DNA of 64,000 nt, taken from assembly GCA_016800925.1 (NCBI GenBank), contig JABCPU010000120.1:1-64000 (forward strand), given 5' to 3'. This document shows positions 32,637 to 43,746 of the stretch, piece by piece. The notes under the pieces are model-generated. The model was not told where the DNA came from, ran no database searches, and saw only the letters and a list, made by a program, of their open reading frames with translations. Positions within the stretch are counted from its first letter, which is position 1, and each line of letters begins with the position of its first letter. A program made the translations under genes and the position numbers. This DNA comes from Suillus spraguei (taxonomy: Eukaryota; Basidiomycota; Agaricomycetes; Boletales; Suillaceae).

Positions 32637-35628
32637 ACTAAAGTGGGGTATCACCATGTTGCAACACATCTGATGATATCGATAAACAATATCGAGAGCT
32701 AGACTCGTGTATCCACAATTAAGACATCTACTCCTTGCCCTTTTCCTGTCTTCTCTGACGCCAATTCATCACCTGGCCCTTTGTCGGCTGATACTAGATT
32801 TGATACAGGTCCATTGAACCAGTGTACTCCTCCGTATTTCGGACAGTAATACCAGAGAATAGCGAGGGACATGTAACCACCTAGGACGACAGCCGTATAA
32901 TTCATCTCTGGCGCAGTAGTTTGTGGAGTCGTGGGAAAGAAGAAAACGACAATCATGAAGACCATCCATGACACAGCGGTTGCCGCCACGGGAAAGCTCT
33001 GCGGGAAATATTAGTATAAGATCACATTAATTACTTTCTGACCCACAAATTTCCCGAGATTGAACGGACCGGACCTGAAATTATTCTTGAAAGCGAAACG
33101 AGTTACGATCGGTGTGATGTAAGATACATATGACGAGGCGACTACGAGAGTAAACATCGCGTCAATAGCTTGTGTACTCGCGAATGCCAGAAGACCGATC
33201 GCAAGAGTGAGCGAAGCATCGAGCCAAACAGTATTGACTGGCGTTCTTGTGTAGCTATTGATTCGGTAAAGATATCGCGAGAACGGCAAACCGCCATCGC
33301 GAGCAAACGCGAACGACTGGCGGGAACCAACAAGCAGGAGGCTCGATCCCATCATATACCTATTCATCTTTTAGAGTACGGAGAGACTGATGTGGGGAGA
33401 ACACACTGTGCCACAATGACCAGAGACCAGAGGGCTAACGCTCCTTTTTGCCCCAAAGAATTGTAAAATATCTGCGCCATGGGTTGACCAATCGGACTCG
33501 TCAAGATTCTCTCTATGTCGCTGCCCATGCAAAATGCAAGGGAAACATTAATGCCTGGCAGCCGTTAAATTCGTAACAATGTACTTGACGTTGTGACACG
33601 TACCCCAGCCAAGGATTGCAGATACTACAATGGAGCCGATCTGGTTGCATTAGTCTTGTAGCTACAGTGTTTCCGGTGCTACTCACAATAGCCCATGGTA
33701 TAGCAGTAGCGGCGTTAGATGCCTCCTCACTCATATGTACACTTGAATCATAACCACCTGTCGGATTGTCAAATAAAATGCGAGCGACAAGGGATGGGTC
33801 AAACCTATCGTCCAGAGAGGTGCCAGTAGACTCAATATGAACGCAAATCCAGATGGCCAGCCATTGACTGACAACAACTATGAGATGGAGACGGCAATAG
33901 TAAATGTTACATACAGTTGGTAAAGTCCCCAAGTGCGTAACTGGCGCTGTTCTTAAATTCTGATGGCGTTGCGATTGGAATGGCGATGATGACTACGAAG
34001 GAGAGGCTGCATTAGGCAGTGAGCTTGAAGAAACTGGCATAAAACGGAAATACAACACCTACCACACATTCAGGAGGATGTATAGTCTTTGAAGTCTTGC
34101 TAAGATTTGCGTCCCAAGGCTCACGAGGAAGGCATGGGATATCACCAACGCCGCAAATATACCACTACGACGGGTTAAGGAAAGTGACATATCAACGAGA
34201 CACGAAAAAACTCACTAGACCTGCCCATTGGTTGTCACGTATACTTCATTAGATGCAATGCTAACTGCCGCTGTGATTTGGAGCGCGCATGCCCAATCAA
34301 TTGAGGCTAGTTTTGTAGCTCAGTAAGTAATCTTTTCATGGTACACTGAGTTCTTCACCAAGTCCTGCGATGGGCATGATCGTATTAGCATCTGCATAGT
34401 GATATATGTCAGTGATGCAAGTTTATAAAAAGGAGAAATCATGCTCACACCCGACTATCCAGGAGAGAAGATTACGGCAACGAGGGGAGGCAAGTGAATA
34501 GGTCCAATAATACAGCTAAATACTTGTGAGAGGTCGGGTTTGTATTGGCGACAGGATGAAGGACGTACTCCACCCGAGGTTGGTGCCGCAGACGCAAGTT
34601 CCGCCATTGCCAAACCAATGCACATGATAAAGGGACAGGCAACCAGCCACTGTACAACGGAATGAGTATAGTATACTCTTGACAAGTGAGACCTTACACC
34701 CCAAACCATCGCAACAGGACCACCGTTGGGCATGGAATTGAAGAGCACCGACCTGAACAACAACGTATCAGCGAACAATTTGTCTCGGTAGAATGACGCA
34801 ACATACGCAATGGATGGAACGACCCCTATCAAACTGAATGCAACACCAAAGACCTGTTCAAGGACATCGTCAAGCATGCTAAAGGCTCTGATGAGGACCT
34901 ACCTCTAGTGGAGTAAACTCCCGCTGAAACTCCTGCTTGTATCCTAACCTGGCAAGAATTGCCTCATCCCTGGTGAGTTCTGAGTGTGAATCCGAACTTG
35001 AGGAAGCCATTATTCTTGGTGTTATGAATGAGGTGCCAGCTCAAACTAGGAACAGGAAAGGGACTAGATAGGGTAATAGTCAGGAAAATGTACGTATGTC
35101 CATAAATAAGAGAACTCACCTTAGTCTCGGATTATGAGGGGGATGATTCGAGGGAAGAGAAATTAATATGCTGATTGAGACGGAGAACGAAAGGTAGATG
35201 TGTATGAGGCGTAGGCGGCGTTACGAGAGTCATCTTAATAATTATAAGGCCGACTCGGAGGAAGCTCAAAACTAGTAACGGATTGCAACGATCAGACCGA
35301 GTATACACAATGCATCTGACCTTATGTTGCGCCAGTAAGACAAGTGCAGATACGAAGCCCATGATCAAGTTAAAGGGGACAATTTCTGATGTAGAGTTAA
35401 GAACTAGACCTTACAATTATCTGTCGGGACTAGTACCATTTTTGAGGCCCAGCGAATGTACAAATCAGAGAGGGGGCGTGCGTGCAAAGATACATTCTGA
35501 ATGCAATGTTCAGCCAACACAGAAGGGAGATTAAAGCTGCTTGACCTGCGATCATAGCGGAACGAAGTTGAAGAACGCGCCGTCATTCACATGACCTAGT
35601 GATGTGAACACGCGGATACATACCTCTT
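32637..35628. repeat. Segmental duplication, copy B
   Basis: About 2992 bp, in the same orientation as and nearly identical to 15301-18277. Differences are scattered substitutions and a few 1-4 bp indels. The 14.4 kb between the two copies is almost entirely transposons. Confidence 0.93.
32699..35010 (-). CDS. Amino-acid/GABA-type permease (APC superfamily), copy B
   Basis: Exon by exon it equals the permease at 15363-17675. It starts at ATG 35010 with MASSSSDSHSEL and ends at the TAG 32699-32701. The same motifs are present (IMCIGLAMAELASAAPTSGG, HMSEEASNAATAIPWAI, LPFSRYLYRINSYTRTP). Substitutions I noticed are mostly conservative (for example MSELA to MAELA, IIGLLPSI to LIGVVPSI), and no stop or frameshift is visible in the exons compared. 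Both copies may therefore be functional. They share upstream DNA only to the duplication edge about 620 bp before the start, so they could be regulated differently. Substrate is unknown. Confidence 0.85.
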
Positions 35629-36116
35629 CTCTTGCTCCGACCATTATCACCACATGCTCTTATGCTCAATTCTAGCCTAGTCAACTAACTACTTACCTTA
35701 CTAGGAAGGTTCTAGGAAGTAGAAGTCTGGCTTTCCATACGAGTTATCACCAGAAGTTTTGGTGATAAGTACTAGTATGGCTTCTTTTCATTCAAGTCGT
35801 GAGACCGTACGTAGACTCACCTCCGTAGAAAAGTCACCGGCCACTCAAGTGACGCATGGATATGGATTTGGTATCTTGATATCAGATGTTCCGCGAAAAG
35901 CTGTAACCTATCGGTGGGAGGGTAACGATTCGATCATATAATAAATATATCGTTTTTACCAATTGATCGGACCAAGGGTGCATGAATCAATTCGTATTTC
36001 TATGGGATGGCCTCCTTTGATGGCTGACCTTCCAGTTTACCCATATTCAATAAGCACCGCGACGGACCAGTACTTATATCTCTTTGGATAACCCAAGATT
36101 GCCCTTACGCACGTTG
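35629..36116. other. Intergenic region before the first old yellow enzyme gene
   Basis: It contains a short hairpin, TTATCACCAGAAGTTTTGGTGATAA (35743-35767), and a block (35694-35745) that recurs near 43331-43400. A TATA-like TACTTATATCTC at 36071 lies 46 bp before the start codon and is also present before the second enzyme gene. Confidence 0.5.
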
Positions 36117-37426
36117 ATGACACCCACTCTCTTTACGCCCATCCAAGTGGGCAACATAAGCATCAGCCACCGCATCGTCCTCGCACCCCTCACCCGATTT
36201 CGCGCCTATACTACACACGTCCCAGGGCCCCATGCAGCCACCTACTACGCTCAACGTGCATCCATCCCGGGAACACTCCTTATCTCCGAAGCGACCATCA
36301 TCTCCCAAGCTGCTGGCGGGAGGGATTTCGTTCCAGGGATCTACACCCAGGAACAGGTAGAAGGATGGAAAAAGATCACCGATGCTGTGCATGAGAAGGG
36401 TAGTTTTATATTTTGCCAGCTGTGGGCACTTGGAAGAGCTGCAGTCCCGGATGTCCTCGCCAAGGATAATAACTCTCAGCTTGTATCAGCCTCTAATATC
36501 CCACTTTCCACCCGCCCTACTGCAGTCCCGCGCGCACTCACAGAGTCAGAGATAAAATCATACATTACCAACTTCGCTGCTAGTGCCAGAAATGCCATCG
36601 CAGCAGGCTTCGATGGCGTCGAAATCCATGGCGCAAATGGATACCTCGTCGATCAATTCTTGCAAGAGGTGAGCAATACACGAGATGATGGATGGGGTGG
36701 GAGTATCGAAAAGAGAGCCAGATTTGCGATAGAGATCGTAGATGCGCTTGTGAAAGAAGTCGGTCCTGAGAGGGTCGGCATTAGATTGAGTCCATGGAGT
36801 CCGTATCAAGGTGCGTCCTGTCTCTTATTCCTCATTTTACGCCATACTGACCTTTATGTAGATATGGGTCTCTCCGATCCAAAACCACAATTCTCCTACC
36901 TTGTAAGCCAACTCAGAAAGTACGACCTCGCTTATCTCCACGTCATCGAGGCACGTGTTAGCGGACATATCGATGTAGACGTACCACTGCATAGTAGCAA
37001 CGACTTCCTGCGGGACATATGGTGCAAGGAGGGCAAGAACGATGCGTTTATCAGTGCAGGTGGACACACACGAGAGACCGCGATTGAGACAGTACAGGAG
37101 CATGGGGGCATGATAGCATTTGGCAGGTTGTATATTCCGAATGTAAGTTCTTCTGTATCTTCGTGTTCATTCATCTTTATTCATTCTCTTTACCCATGTG
37201 TGCTGACAACTTTCTCTTCCCGTACCTGGGTCGATTTTTTCGTATTTTGCCTCTATCGCTACTATTCTCTACGCACTTTCAACAGCCCGACCTCCCTGCC
37301 CGACTTATATACGATTTGCCGCTTGCTGAGAAAGACCGTGCGATATACTACCTCCCTGGTGATTTCACTGAGAAAGGATACACCGATTTTCCAGCGGCAG
37401 ATGTACCTACAGAGCGGGAGTTGTGA
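36117..37426 (+). CDS. Old yellow enzyme family NADPH:flavin oxidoreductase, copy 1
   Basis: OYE proteins are FMN-dependent ene-reductases that reduce the C=C bond of unsaturated carbonyls with NAD(P)H. Three exons (36117-36810, 36862-37142, 37286-37426) with GT-AG introns give an uninterrupted 371-residue protein, a normal length. The FMN-contact Thr is in LAPLTRF (Thr26), the substrate-side Trp in FCQLWALGR (Trp103) and the His-x2-Asn pair in EIHGANGYLVDQF (His171, Asn174, Tyr176). The C-terminus has ISAGGHTRETAIE and GMIAFGRLYIPN for phosphate binding. The start is the first ATG in frame, about 46 bp after a TATA-like box. A near twin follows at 39461. A P450 relic lies downstream, which may hint at a former biosynthetic pair. 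Substrate unknown. Confidence 0.93.
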
Positions 37427-37989
37427 AGGCTAGGATAGTGAAGGTGAGCGTTTCTGAATCGCCAAGATCGTGGAGTGTGTTGTAGGGGAGATAAAGATCA
37501 TTCGAGGATGCAGTGCTGCGACGACCTGAAATAGACTGTAGGCTATGGCACCATACCCCGTGTGTAAGCTATGAGCCATTCTCGCCTCTCGAGGTACGCA
37601 CGGGGTATGGATCTCCGTGGCAGCGGCTGTGTAAGCTGGTTGCTTATGCTGGATTGATCTTGTTCTCCCGTGCTCAATGACATATGGGGTTTCACTAGAA
37701 CTGATTCTCGAAAATTATACGACACAGACGACTGGAAATCTTTGGGAGTTCACTTATATGGTGCGCAGCTATAACATTCGCTAGTGAAACATTGATGATA
37801 CACGTGTTTTCTACGGCAGACACTGTTCACATTCTCTTCGCATGCTCAGCTATCGAAGGAAGTACTTTGGCTGTTGACGTTGCGGTTATTCACAAGGTTT
37901 ACTACAACCTGGTGCGGTGCTGGTATGAACTGTCCAGGTTTGGTATCTACTCATGAATGTCTGCCAGAACAACTGAGCAATGACTCAGA
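37427..37989. other. Intergenic between OYE copy 1 and the first P450 relic
   Basis: No gene is seen. The block 37540-37590 (GGCACCATACCCCGTGTG, CATTCTCGCCTC) is matched after OYE copy 2 near 40890-40940, so the duplicated unit extends past the enzyme genes. Confidence 0.45.
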
Positions 37990-38720
37990 GAACGGTAGTG
38001 GGCTTTGCCACGTAAGTTGTCTCTTCGTTTCATCAAAATTAGTTACTCGTTACTATGTAGATGTTTTGATTCCAGACATTCAGGGCGATCGGCCATGATG
38101 CGGGGATACGTACGCATAAATTTTCACAAGAAGAACCCTACACAATACACTTGGTCCTTCGGGGTGGCCTCTCATCGCGAACGTCCCAGAGATGCAGCCT
38201 CGCATAAGGCCGTGGCTCACCTTTGCCCAGTGGAGCAAGAAATATGATGAGTTTTCCTGTGTTCCATCGTGATGCATTTTAACTCAGTACCATGCAGGTG
38301 ACATCTCGCATGTCGAGATTCTGGATCAACACAAGATGACTTGAAGAGAAACTCTGTATCCTCTGACCGTCCTGTTCTCCCGATGGGCAGCGACAGTACA
38401 CTCTAGGTCTTCTCCTGTGTGGCAACCATTTTCGCTGGTACTCACCACGTCATGGGCAATCGCGCTACATTCAATACCGACTACGGCTCCATCGAAGAGG
38501 TTATTCACTTATTCCTGAAGCATGTACTTGCAGAATCCGACCGACTCTAGGAACACGCACGTTCGACAGTATGCGTCGTTGACCATTATATTGCTTGGTG
38601 TTCAAATTTGACAGTACCGCTGGCAGCATGGATCTGAAGTGCAGGAGAACAGTGATTCCTTTGTTGACTTTGGTGCGTTGTTGAAATCTCTAATGAGGAG
38701 TGTACTGTTCCGTCAACGAC
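37990..38720 (+). pseudogene. P450 relic 1
   Basis: This is a collapsed copy of the P450 at 57948. It retains CGGGGTGGCCTCTCATCGCG (the GWPLIGN region, about 38159), CGGCCGTGGCTCACCTTTGC-like sequence near 38210, GGTGACATCTCGCATGTCGAG (38300, GDITHIEVL), CTCTGACCGTCCTGTTCTCC (38361) and TTCCTGAAGCATGTACTTGC (38511). Stops and frameshifts lie throughout, and the catalytic half is missing. It sits directly after OYE copy 1, in the same order as relic 2 after OYE copy 2. Confidence 0.75.
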
Positions 38721-39460
38721 CGTCACCTTTATGCGCGGCGGCTGATATCGACTACTGTGCTGCCAAAACTTGCAGAGAGCCTTTTTGTGTTATCTCACTG
38801 TCGTGAAGCACACGTGGAGTTGCAAGCCTTGTGACCATCAGATATGATATCCCAGGCCGTCTTCGATTTCTGTCATTGCTGGTCCGAATGTGTAGCATGC
38901 GAAACATTCAGCATCTATGATCTAGTGACGGATTTAAGTATCACATGGCGTGTGGCAACTTTCACTCCACATTGTCGTCTAACAGCTTCGTAGATTTTCC
39001 TTTCATGATAACTATTATGCAAACTTAGGCTGGCCGCTGCAAGTTATGGCATTGGGCAAGCAATACTTTGTATCCTTATAGCACGCTCTGGCTCTTCCGA
39101 CTAAAGACCAAGGATCACTGGGTGGACCTCATATCTATCATTGGTCCAAGTCGTGATGTCGGTGAGAGAATGCTGTGATTTCTTCGAAGTTTAATATGTT
39201 GTGCGTGTATACTTCGCAAACTGGGTCTGACAAATTGTACGACACGGCCGGTTCATGTGATATCACAATCCCATTGTGTTCACACTCCATGTGGTGTGTC
39301 ACGGCTGGCAGAGTACATCAACCCATACCGGGTGGGAAGGTTTTCTCATGGCGGCCGACTGGTCCACACTATTACATGCCCGTGCACAGCGCCTGAGGCC
39401 GAAGCCTAAGTACTTATACCTCACGCGACACTCTCACACATCTTGCTCACTAGGCTCACG
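38721..39460. other. Intergenic before OYE copy 2
   Basis: No recognisable gene; it may hold further decayed P450 sequence. It ends with a TATA-like TACTTATACCTC at 39411, 50 bp before the OYE start. Confidence 0.4.
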
Positions 39461-40754
39461 ATGACAGCCGCGCTCTTCACGCCTATCCAAGTAGGGCGCA
39501 TGAACCTCAGCCACCGCATCGTCCTTGCACCCCTTACTCGTTTGCGCGCTTACCCAACCCACGTCCCCGGGCCCCATGCAGCCACCTACTACGCACAACG
39601 CGCATCCTTCCCAGGAACACTCCTTGTCTCCGAAGCGACCTTCATCTCCCAGGCTGCTGGTGGCAGGGATTTCGTCCCAGGAATCTACACTCAGGAACAG
39701 GTAGAAGGATGGAAAAGGGTCACTGATGCCGTGCATCAGAAGGGCAGTTTTATATTTTGCCAGCTGTGGGCACTTGGAAGAGCTGCAGTCCCGGACGTCC
39801 TTCTCAAGGAGAATAGCTCTCCGTTTGTATCCGCCTCTCCTATCCCACTTTCTTCCAACCCTACCTCGGTTCCACGTGCCCTCACTGAGCCGGAGATAAA
39901 GGCATACATTACCAGTTTTGCAACTGGTGCCAGGAACGCCATCGCAGCAGGCTTCGATGGCGTCGAAATACATAGTGCAAACGGATATATTATCGACCAG
40001 TTCTTGCAAGAGGTGTCTAATATTCGAGAGGATGACTGGGGTGGGAGTATCGAGAAGCGAGCAAGGTTTGCGATTGAGATCGTGGATGCGCTTGTAAAAG
40101 AGGTTGGCGCTGAGAGGGTCGGCATTAGGTTGAGTCCATGGAGTCCGTTTCAAGGCACGTTCTGTCTCTAATTCCTCATTTTACGCTGGACCAACCTTTA
40201 TGCAGACATGGGTGTTCCCGATCCAAAACCACAATTCTCCTACCTCGTGAGTCAACTAAAGAAGTACGATCTCGCCTACCTCCACGTCACCGAGCCACGT
40301 GTCGGTGGAAATATCGATGTGGACGCACCGCTGCAGAGTAGCAACGATTTCCTGCGCGAGATATGGTGCAATGATGGCGACAATAGGGTATTTATCAGTG
40401 CAGGCGGGTACACACGACAGACTGCGATCGAGACAGTACAGGAGCACGGGGGGATGATAGCATTTGGCAGGTTATATATTCCGAATGTAAGTTTTGTGTC
40501 TTCGTGTCCAATCTCTTTGCCCATATGTGCTGACAATGTTCTCTTCCTGTGCCTGGGCCGATGTTTTCGTATTCCCCCTTTATCACTACCTACCCTTCAC
40601 GCACTTCCAACAGCCTGACCTCCCTGCCCGACTTATATATGATCTACCACTTACTAAGCCCGATCGTGCAACATTCTACCTTGCCGGAGATCCCACCGAG
40701 AATGGATACACCGATTTTCCAGTGGCAGATGTAGCGGCAGGGCGAAAGTTGTGA
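39461..40754 (+). CDS. Old yellow enzyme family NADPH:flavin oxidoreductase, copy 2
   Basis: It has the same three-exon layout as copy 1 (39461-40154, 40206-40486, 40614-40754) and also yields 371 residues with no stop. The active-site set is kept: LAPLTRL, FCQLWALGR and EIHSANGYIIDQF. Here the Gly next to the catalytic His is Ser. The first intron starts with GC (GCACGT) where copy 1 has GT (GTGCGT), so it would need GC-AG splicing; without it the frame stops soon after at TAA 40170. The start ATG 39461 aligns with copy 1. It arose by tandem duplication of the OYE-P450 unit and may have diverged in substrate or expression. Confidence 0.92.
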
Positions 40755-41139
40755 AGACTGCGATGTGTGAAGGTGAGTGTTTCTGAATAACCGGGGTCGG
40801 GAGGTATATTGCAGTAGAGATGAAGATTTTCGAGTATAACCATAGACTTGTCACTCAGATGCAGTATCGGCCGCAAATAGAATGTAACCTATGACACCAT
40901 ACACCCCATGCGTAAGTCGTGAACCATTCTCGCCTCCCGAGGCATGCATGAATATTGCCACGTAAGTTGTCTCTTTGTTTCATTGGAATCAGCCGCTCAT
41001 TACCATGAAAATTTTCTGATTCTAGACATTCGGAGCGATCGGCCACAGCGCGGGTACGTACGCACAGTTTTTTAATATAAGTATACCATGTTTAATATAC
41101 AATCTCTACATCCTCAACTAAGTAGTCCATGTTGACCTT
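40755..41139. other. Intergenic after OYE copy 2
   Basis: No gene is seen. It repeats part of the sequence after OYE copy 1, including GCCACGTAAGTTGTCTCT (40957, compare 38008) and GACATTC(A/G)G(G/A)GCGATCGGCCA. Confidence 0.45.
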
Positions 41140-41700
41140 CACCGACATCATTTGATTGTTCCTATGTCTTGCTGGTACCGGAGTGTATCTGGTTAGGGTG
41201 TTAAATAAGAATCCTGCATAGTATCCCTAGATCCTCCAGGGTGGTCTCTCATCGCGAACATCCCAGACATGCAGCATAAGGCCCTGGCTCACTTTCACCC
41301 AGTGGGGCAAAAAATATAATATGGCGAGTTTGCCTGTTTTCCAACATGATACATTTCGACTCGGTGCAGTGCTGGTGACAACTCGTATGTTAAGATTCTG
41401 GGTCAACACATCGTCATGCTGAGTTCTGTCACAGCAGTACTGGACAACTTGAAAAAAAGGTCTGTATCCTCTGACTGTCCTGTTCTTCCGATGGGCAGCG
41501 TACTTGTTGGCTGGAAGTACACCTTGGGTTTTCTCCTGTATGGTAACCATTTTTGCTAGCACCATGAGGACACTCACCACGTCATAGACAGTCGGATACT
41601 AACTACGGCATTAAATTGAGGTTGTGATTCACTGATTCCTGAAGCATGTACTTGCGAAACCCGACTGCATCGTATCCTGAGTACATATTTGTTCTGCTCG
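41140..41700 (+). pseudogene. P450 relic 2
   Basis: This is a second collapsed copy of the P450. It retains TGGTACCGGAGTGTATCTGG (41172), GGGTGGTCTCTCATCGCG (41238), CATCGTCATGCTGAGTTCTG (41409), CTGTCCTGTTCTTCCGATGG and CTTGTTGGCTGGAAG (near 41505), and TGAAGCATGTACTTGCGAAA (41640). The open frame is lost throughout and the 3' half is absent. It keeps some segments that relic 1 lacks, so the two decayed independently after duplication. Confidence 0.78.
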
Positions 41701-41954
41701 CAAGGATACTAGATGGAGATGTGGATATCGTATTCATATTTCTGTGGCGAACAAAAAACTCTACCTGCAACGTGTGAAAAAACGCGGCATAGAAAACTTG
41801 TGATTGATCCTAGAGAAACTACATAAAACCTGCCCCAGCCTCACGATACACAATATAATTAGTGTTACGAATGTATTCGAAGGCACGACTCGCCATGGAG
41901 TAAATATTAATGTTGCAATAACGATTTGCACAGGGGCTAAGACCAGACCATCCA

Positions 41955-42640
41955 TGAGCTGATGTCAAGGTGTGTTCTGATAGAAAAAAACGTTGTCATC
42001 GGCAGGTTTCGAACCTACACAGTCTAAGAGAAACAGATTTTGATTCTGTTGTGGTGACCATCATTGCTAGGACCAGTTACAACGCACTTCCAAAGAACCT
42101 ATCACGAGTGAATATCAAGGTGTCTTCTGATAGAAAAAACTTTGTCGGCAGGTTTCGAACCTGTACAGTCCAAGAGAAACAGATTTTGATTCTTCTGTAA
42201 CAACCACCTGGCTTACGATGATCTATCAAAAAAACCACTCATGAGTGAATGTCAAGGTGTGTTCCGATAGAAAGAAAACCTTATCGTCGGCAGGTTTGAA
42301 ACCTGCACACAATCCAAGAGAAACAGATTTTGACTCTGTTGCGGTAACCAGTTACGATGAGCTTCTAAAGAAACCATCCATGAATGAATTTTTAGGTGTG
42401 TTCCGATAGAAAAAACCTTGTCGTGGTAGGTTTCAAACCTGCACAGTCCGAGAGAAACAGATTTTGACTCTGTTGTGGTAACCGCCTGGCTAAGACCAGT
42501 TACGATAAGCATCTAAAGATACCATCCATGAATGAATGCCAAACTGTGTTCCGATAGAAAAAACAGTTGTTTAGCAGGTTTTGAACCTGCGTAGTCCACG
42601 AGCAACAGATTTTGATTCTGTTGTGGTAACCCCACTGAGC
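41955..42640 (-). repeat. Five tandem tRNA-like repeats
   Basis: The unit of about 120-150 bp is repeated five times (cores near 42001-42060, 42147-42210, 42286-42350, 42424-42483 and 42572-42632). Read on the minus strand, each core has an anticodon-like arm, ACAGA-(A/G)TCAAAA-TCTGT, whose loop would give anticodon CAA (Leu). A long variable stretch follows, then a T-arm around GGTT(C/T)(G/A)AAACC, the B-box. A run of five or more T follows in most units. I could not pair an acceptor stem, and the D-arm is incomplete, so these are not working tRNAs. A Pol III-derived repeat or organelle-type tRNA-Leu derivative is possible. Confidence 0.6.
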
Positions 42641-43746
42641 AGGCTAAAGTCTTTAACTATTCCACTTGGCGACTCACAAGACTTCCTAAGTTTAAAAATT
42701 ATGGGTCCCCTGATTGACACAGCCCGAAAAAGATATGTTCGAGTCTGAACGTCTATGAAGACAATAAAATTGCCCCTACGAGGGACGAAGACTGACATAA
42801 TTCTAATTCACCATCATTAGCAGTACTAGGTTCAATATGATTGACATTACCACTCAGTATACATGGAGTTTCTAAATACAGAAGGAAATCAGCAGATACT
42901 GAAAAACGAGAACAATGAGACACTGACACCACCTTGAAGGCCAGATATAGAGGATTAGAGACGGGAATCTCATCTTCCCGCAAAACGGTGGCCACGCAGT
43001 AATCCAGTTCATCCCAAACATAACATTGAGACCATACGCGACCTCGAACTCGACATCGCTACTGAGAGCACGGCAATGAACCACTGAGGCCATGGGGATT
43101 TCAGCGAAATGCGAACTTGGGCCCAAATGGCTGAGCGCACGAGCAATCGAAGAAGACGAGAGAAGAATACGATTCAAGGTCAAAAGCAACAGACGCAGGA
43201 AGACGACCTATTTGAATGAGGTCCCAGTGATAAAATACGATATAACTCACTCCCTTACGGTGGCGGGAATAAATCTACATGACACTAACACTAGAATGGT
43301 CGCACGGGGTGTTCAGAGGCCAATGGAAGTACTTACCTTACCAGGAAGGTTCTGAGAAGTGGAAGCCTTGGAAGTAGAGCACGGTGGTCTGGCTTTCCAT
43401 AAGCAAGTGATTGTCGGACCAATCTGCGGGTTTCAGTTCACTAATCATGAGAATTACATAAGCTGTGAGTTAAATCAATCTCATACCCGGTATGAGCCCC
43501 CGAATCGATCATTTGTGTACTGATTACTACTTCCTCGTTTCTTGTCAATCATCAATGTTTATGCACACTTAAAGAGATACTTAGTTCCAAAATGTTGATT
43601 GTCAATTCGGATATTACATTTCGTCAAAAAACATTTCTAAACTGCCTACCGGTGTCAGAGGAAACGGCAAGGCTACATTGTACAGAGGGCACCCCATCTG
43701 CTACCGAGGTAGATACATGCCCATGTGAGAATTACACAATTAAATT
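42641..43746. other. Gene-poor region
   Basis: No recognised gene. A minus-strand open stretch (about 43189-42753, with one frame change) has a plausible peptide composition but no family I know. At 43331-43400 lies a block shared with 35694-35745 (ACTTACCTTACCAGGAAGGTTCT ending near TCTGGCTTTCCATA in both). Confidence 0.4.

Noticed and set aside
41955..42640. Tandem array considered as a CRISPR
   Set aside because: The whole 120-150 bp unit is repeated and diverged, with no short identical repeat plus unique spacers, and the genome is eukaryotic.
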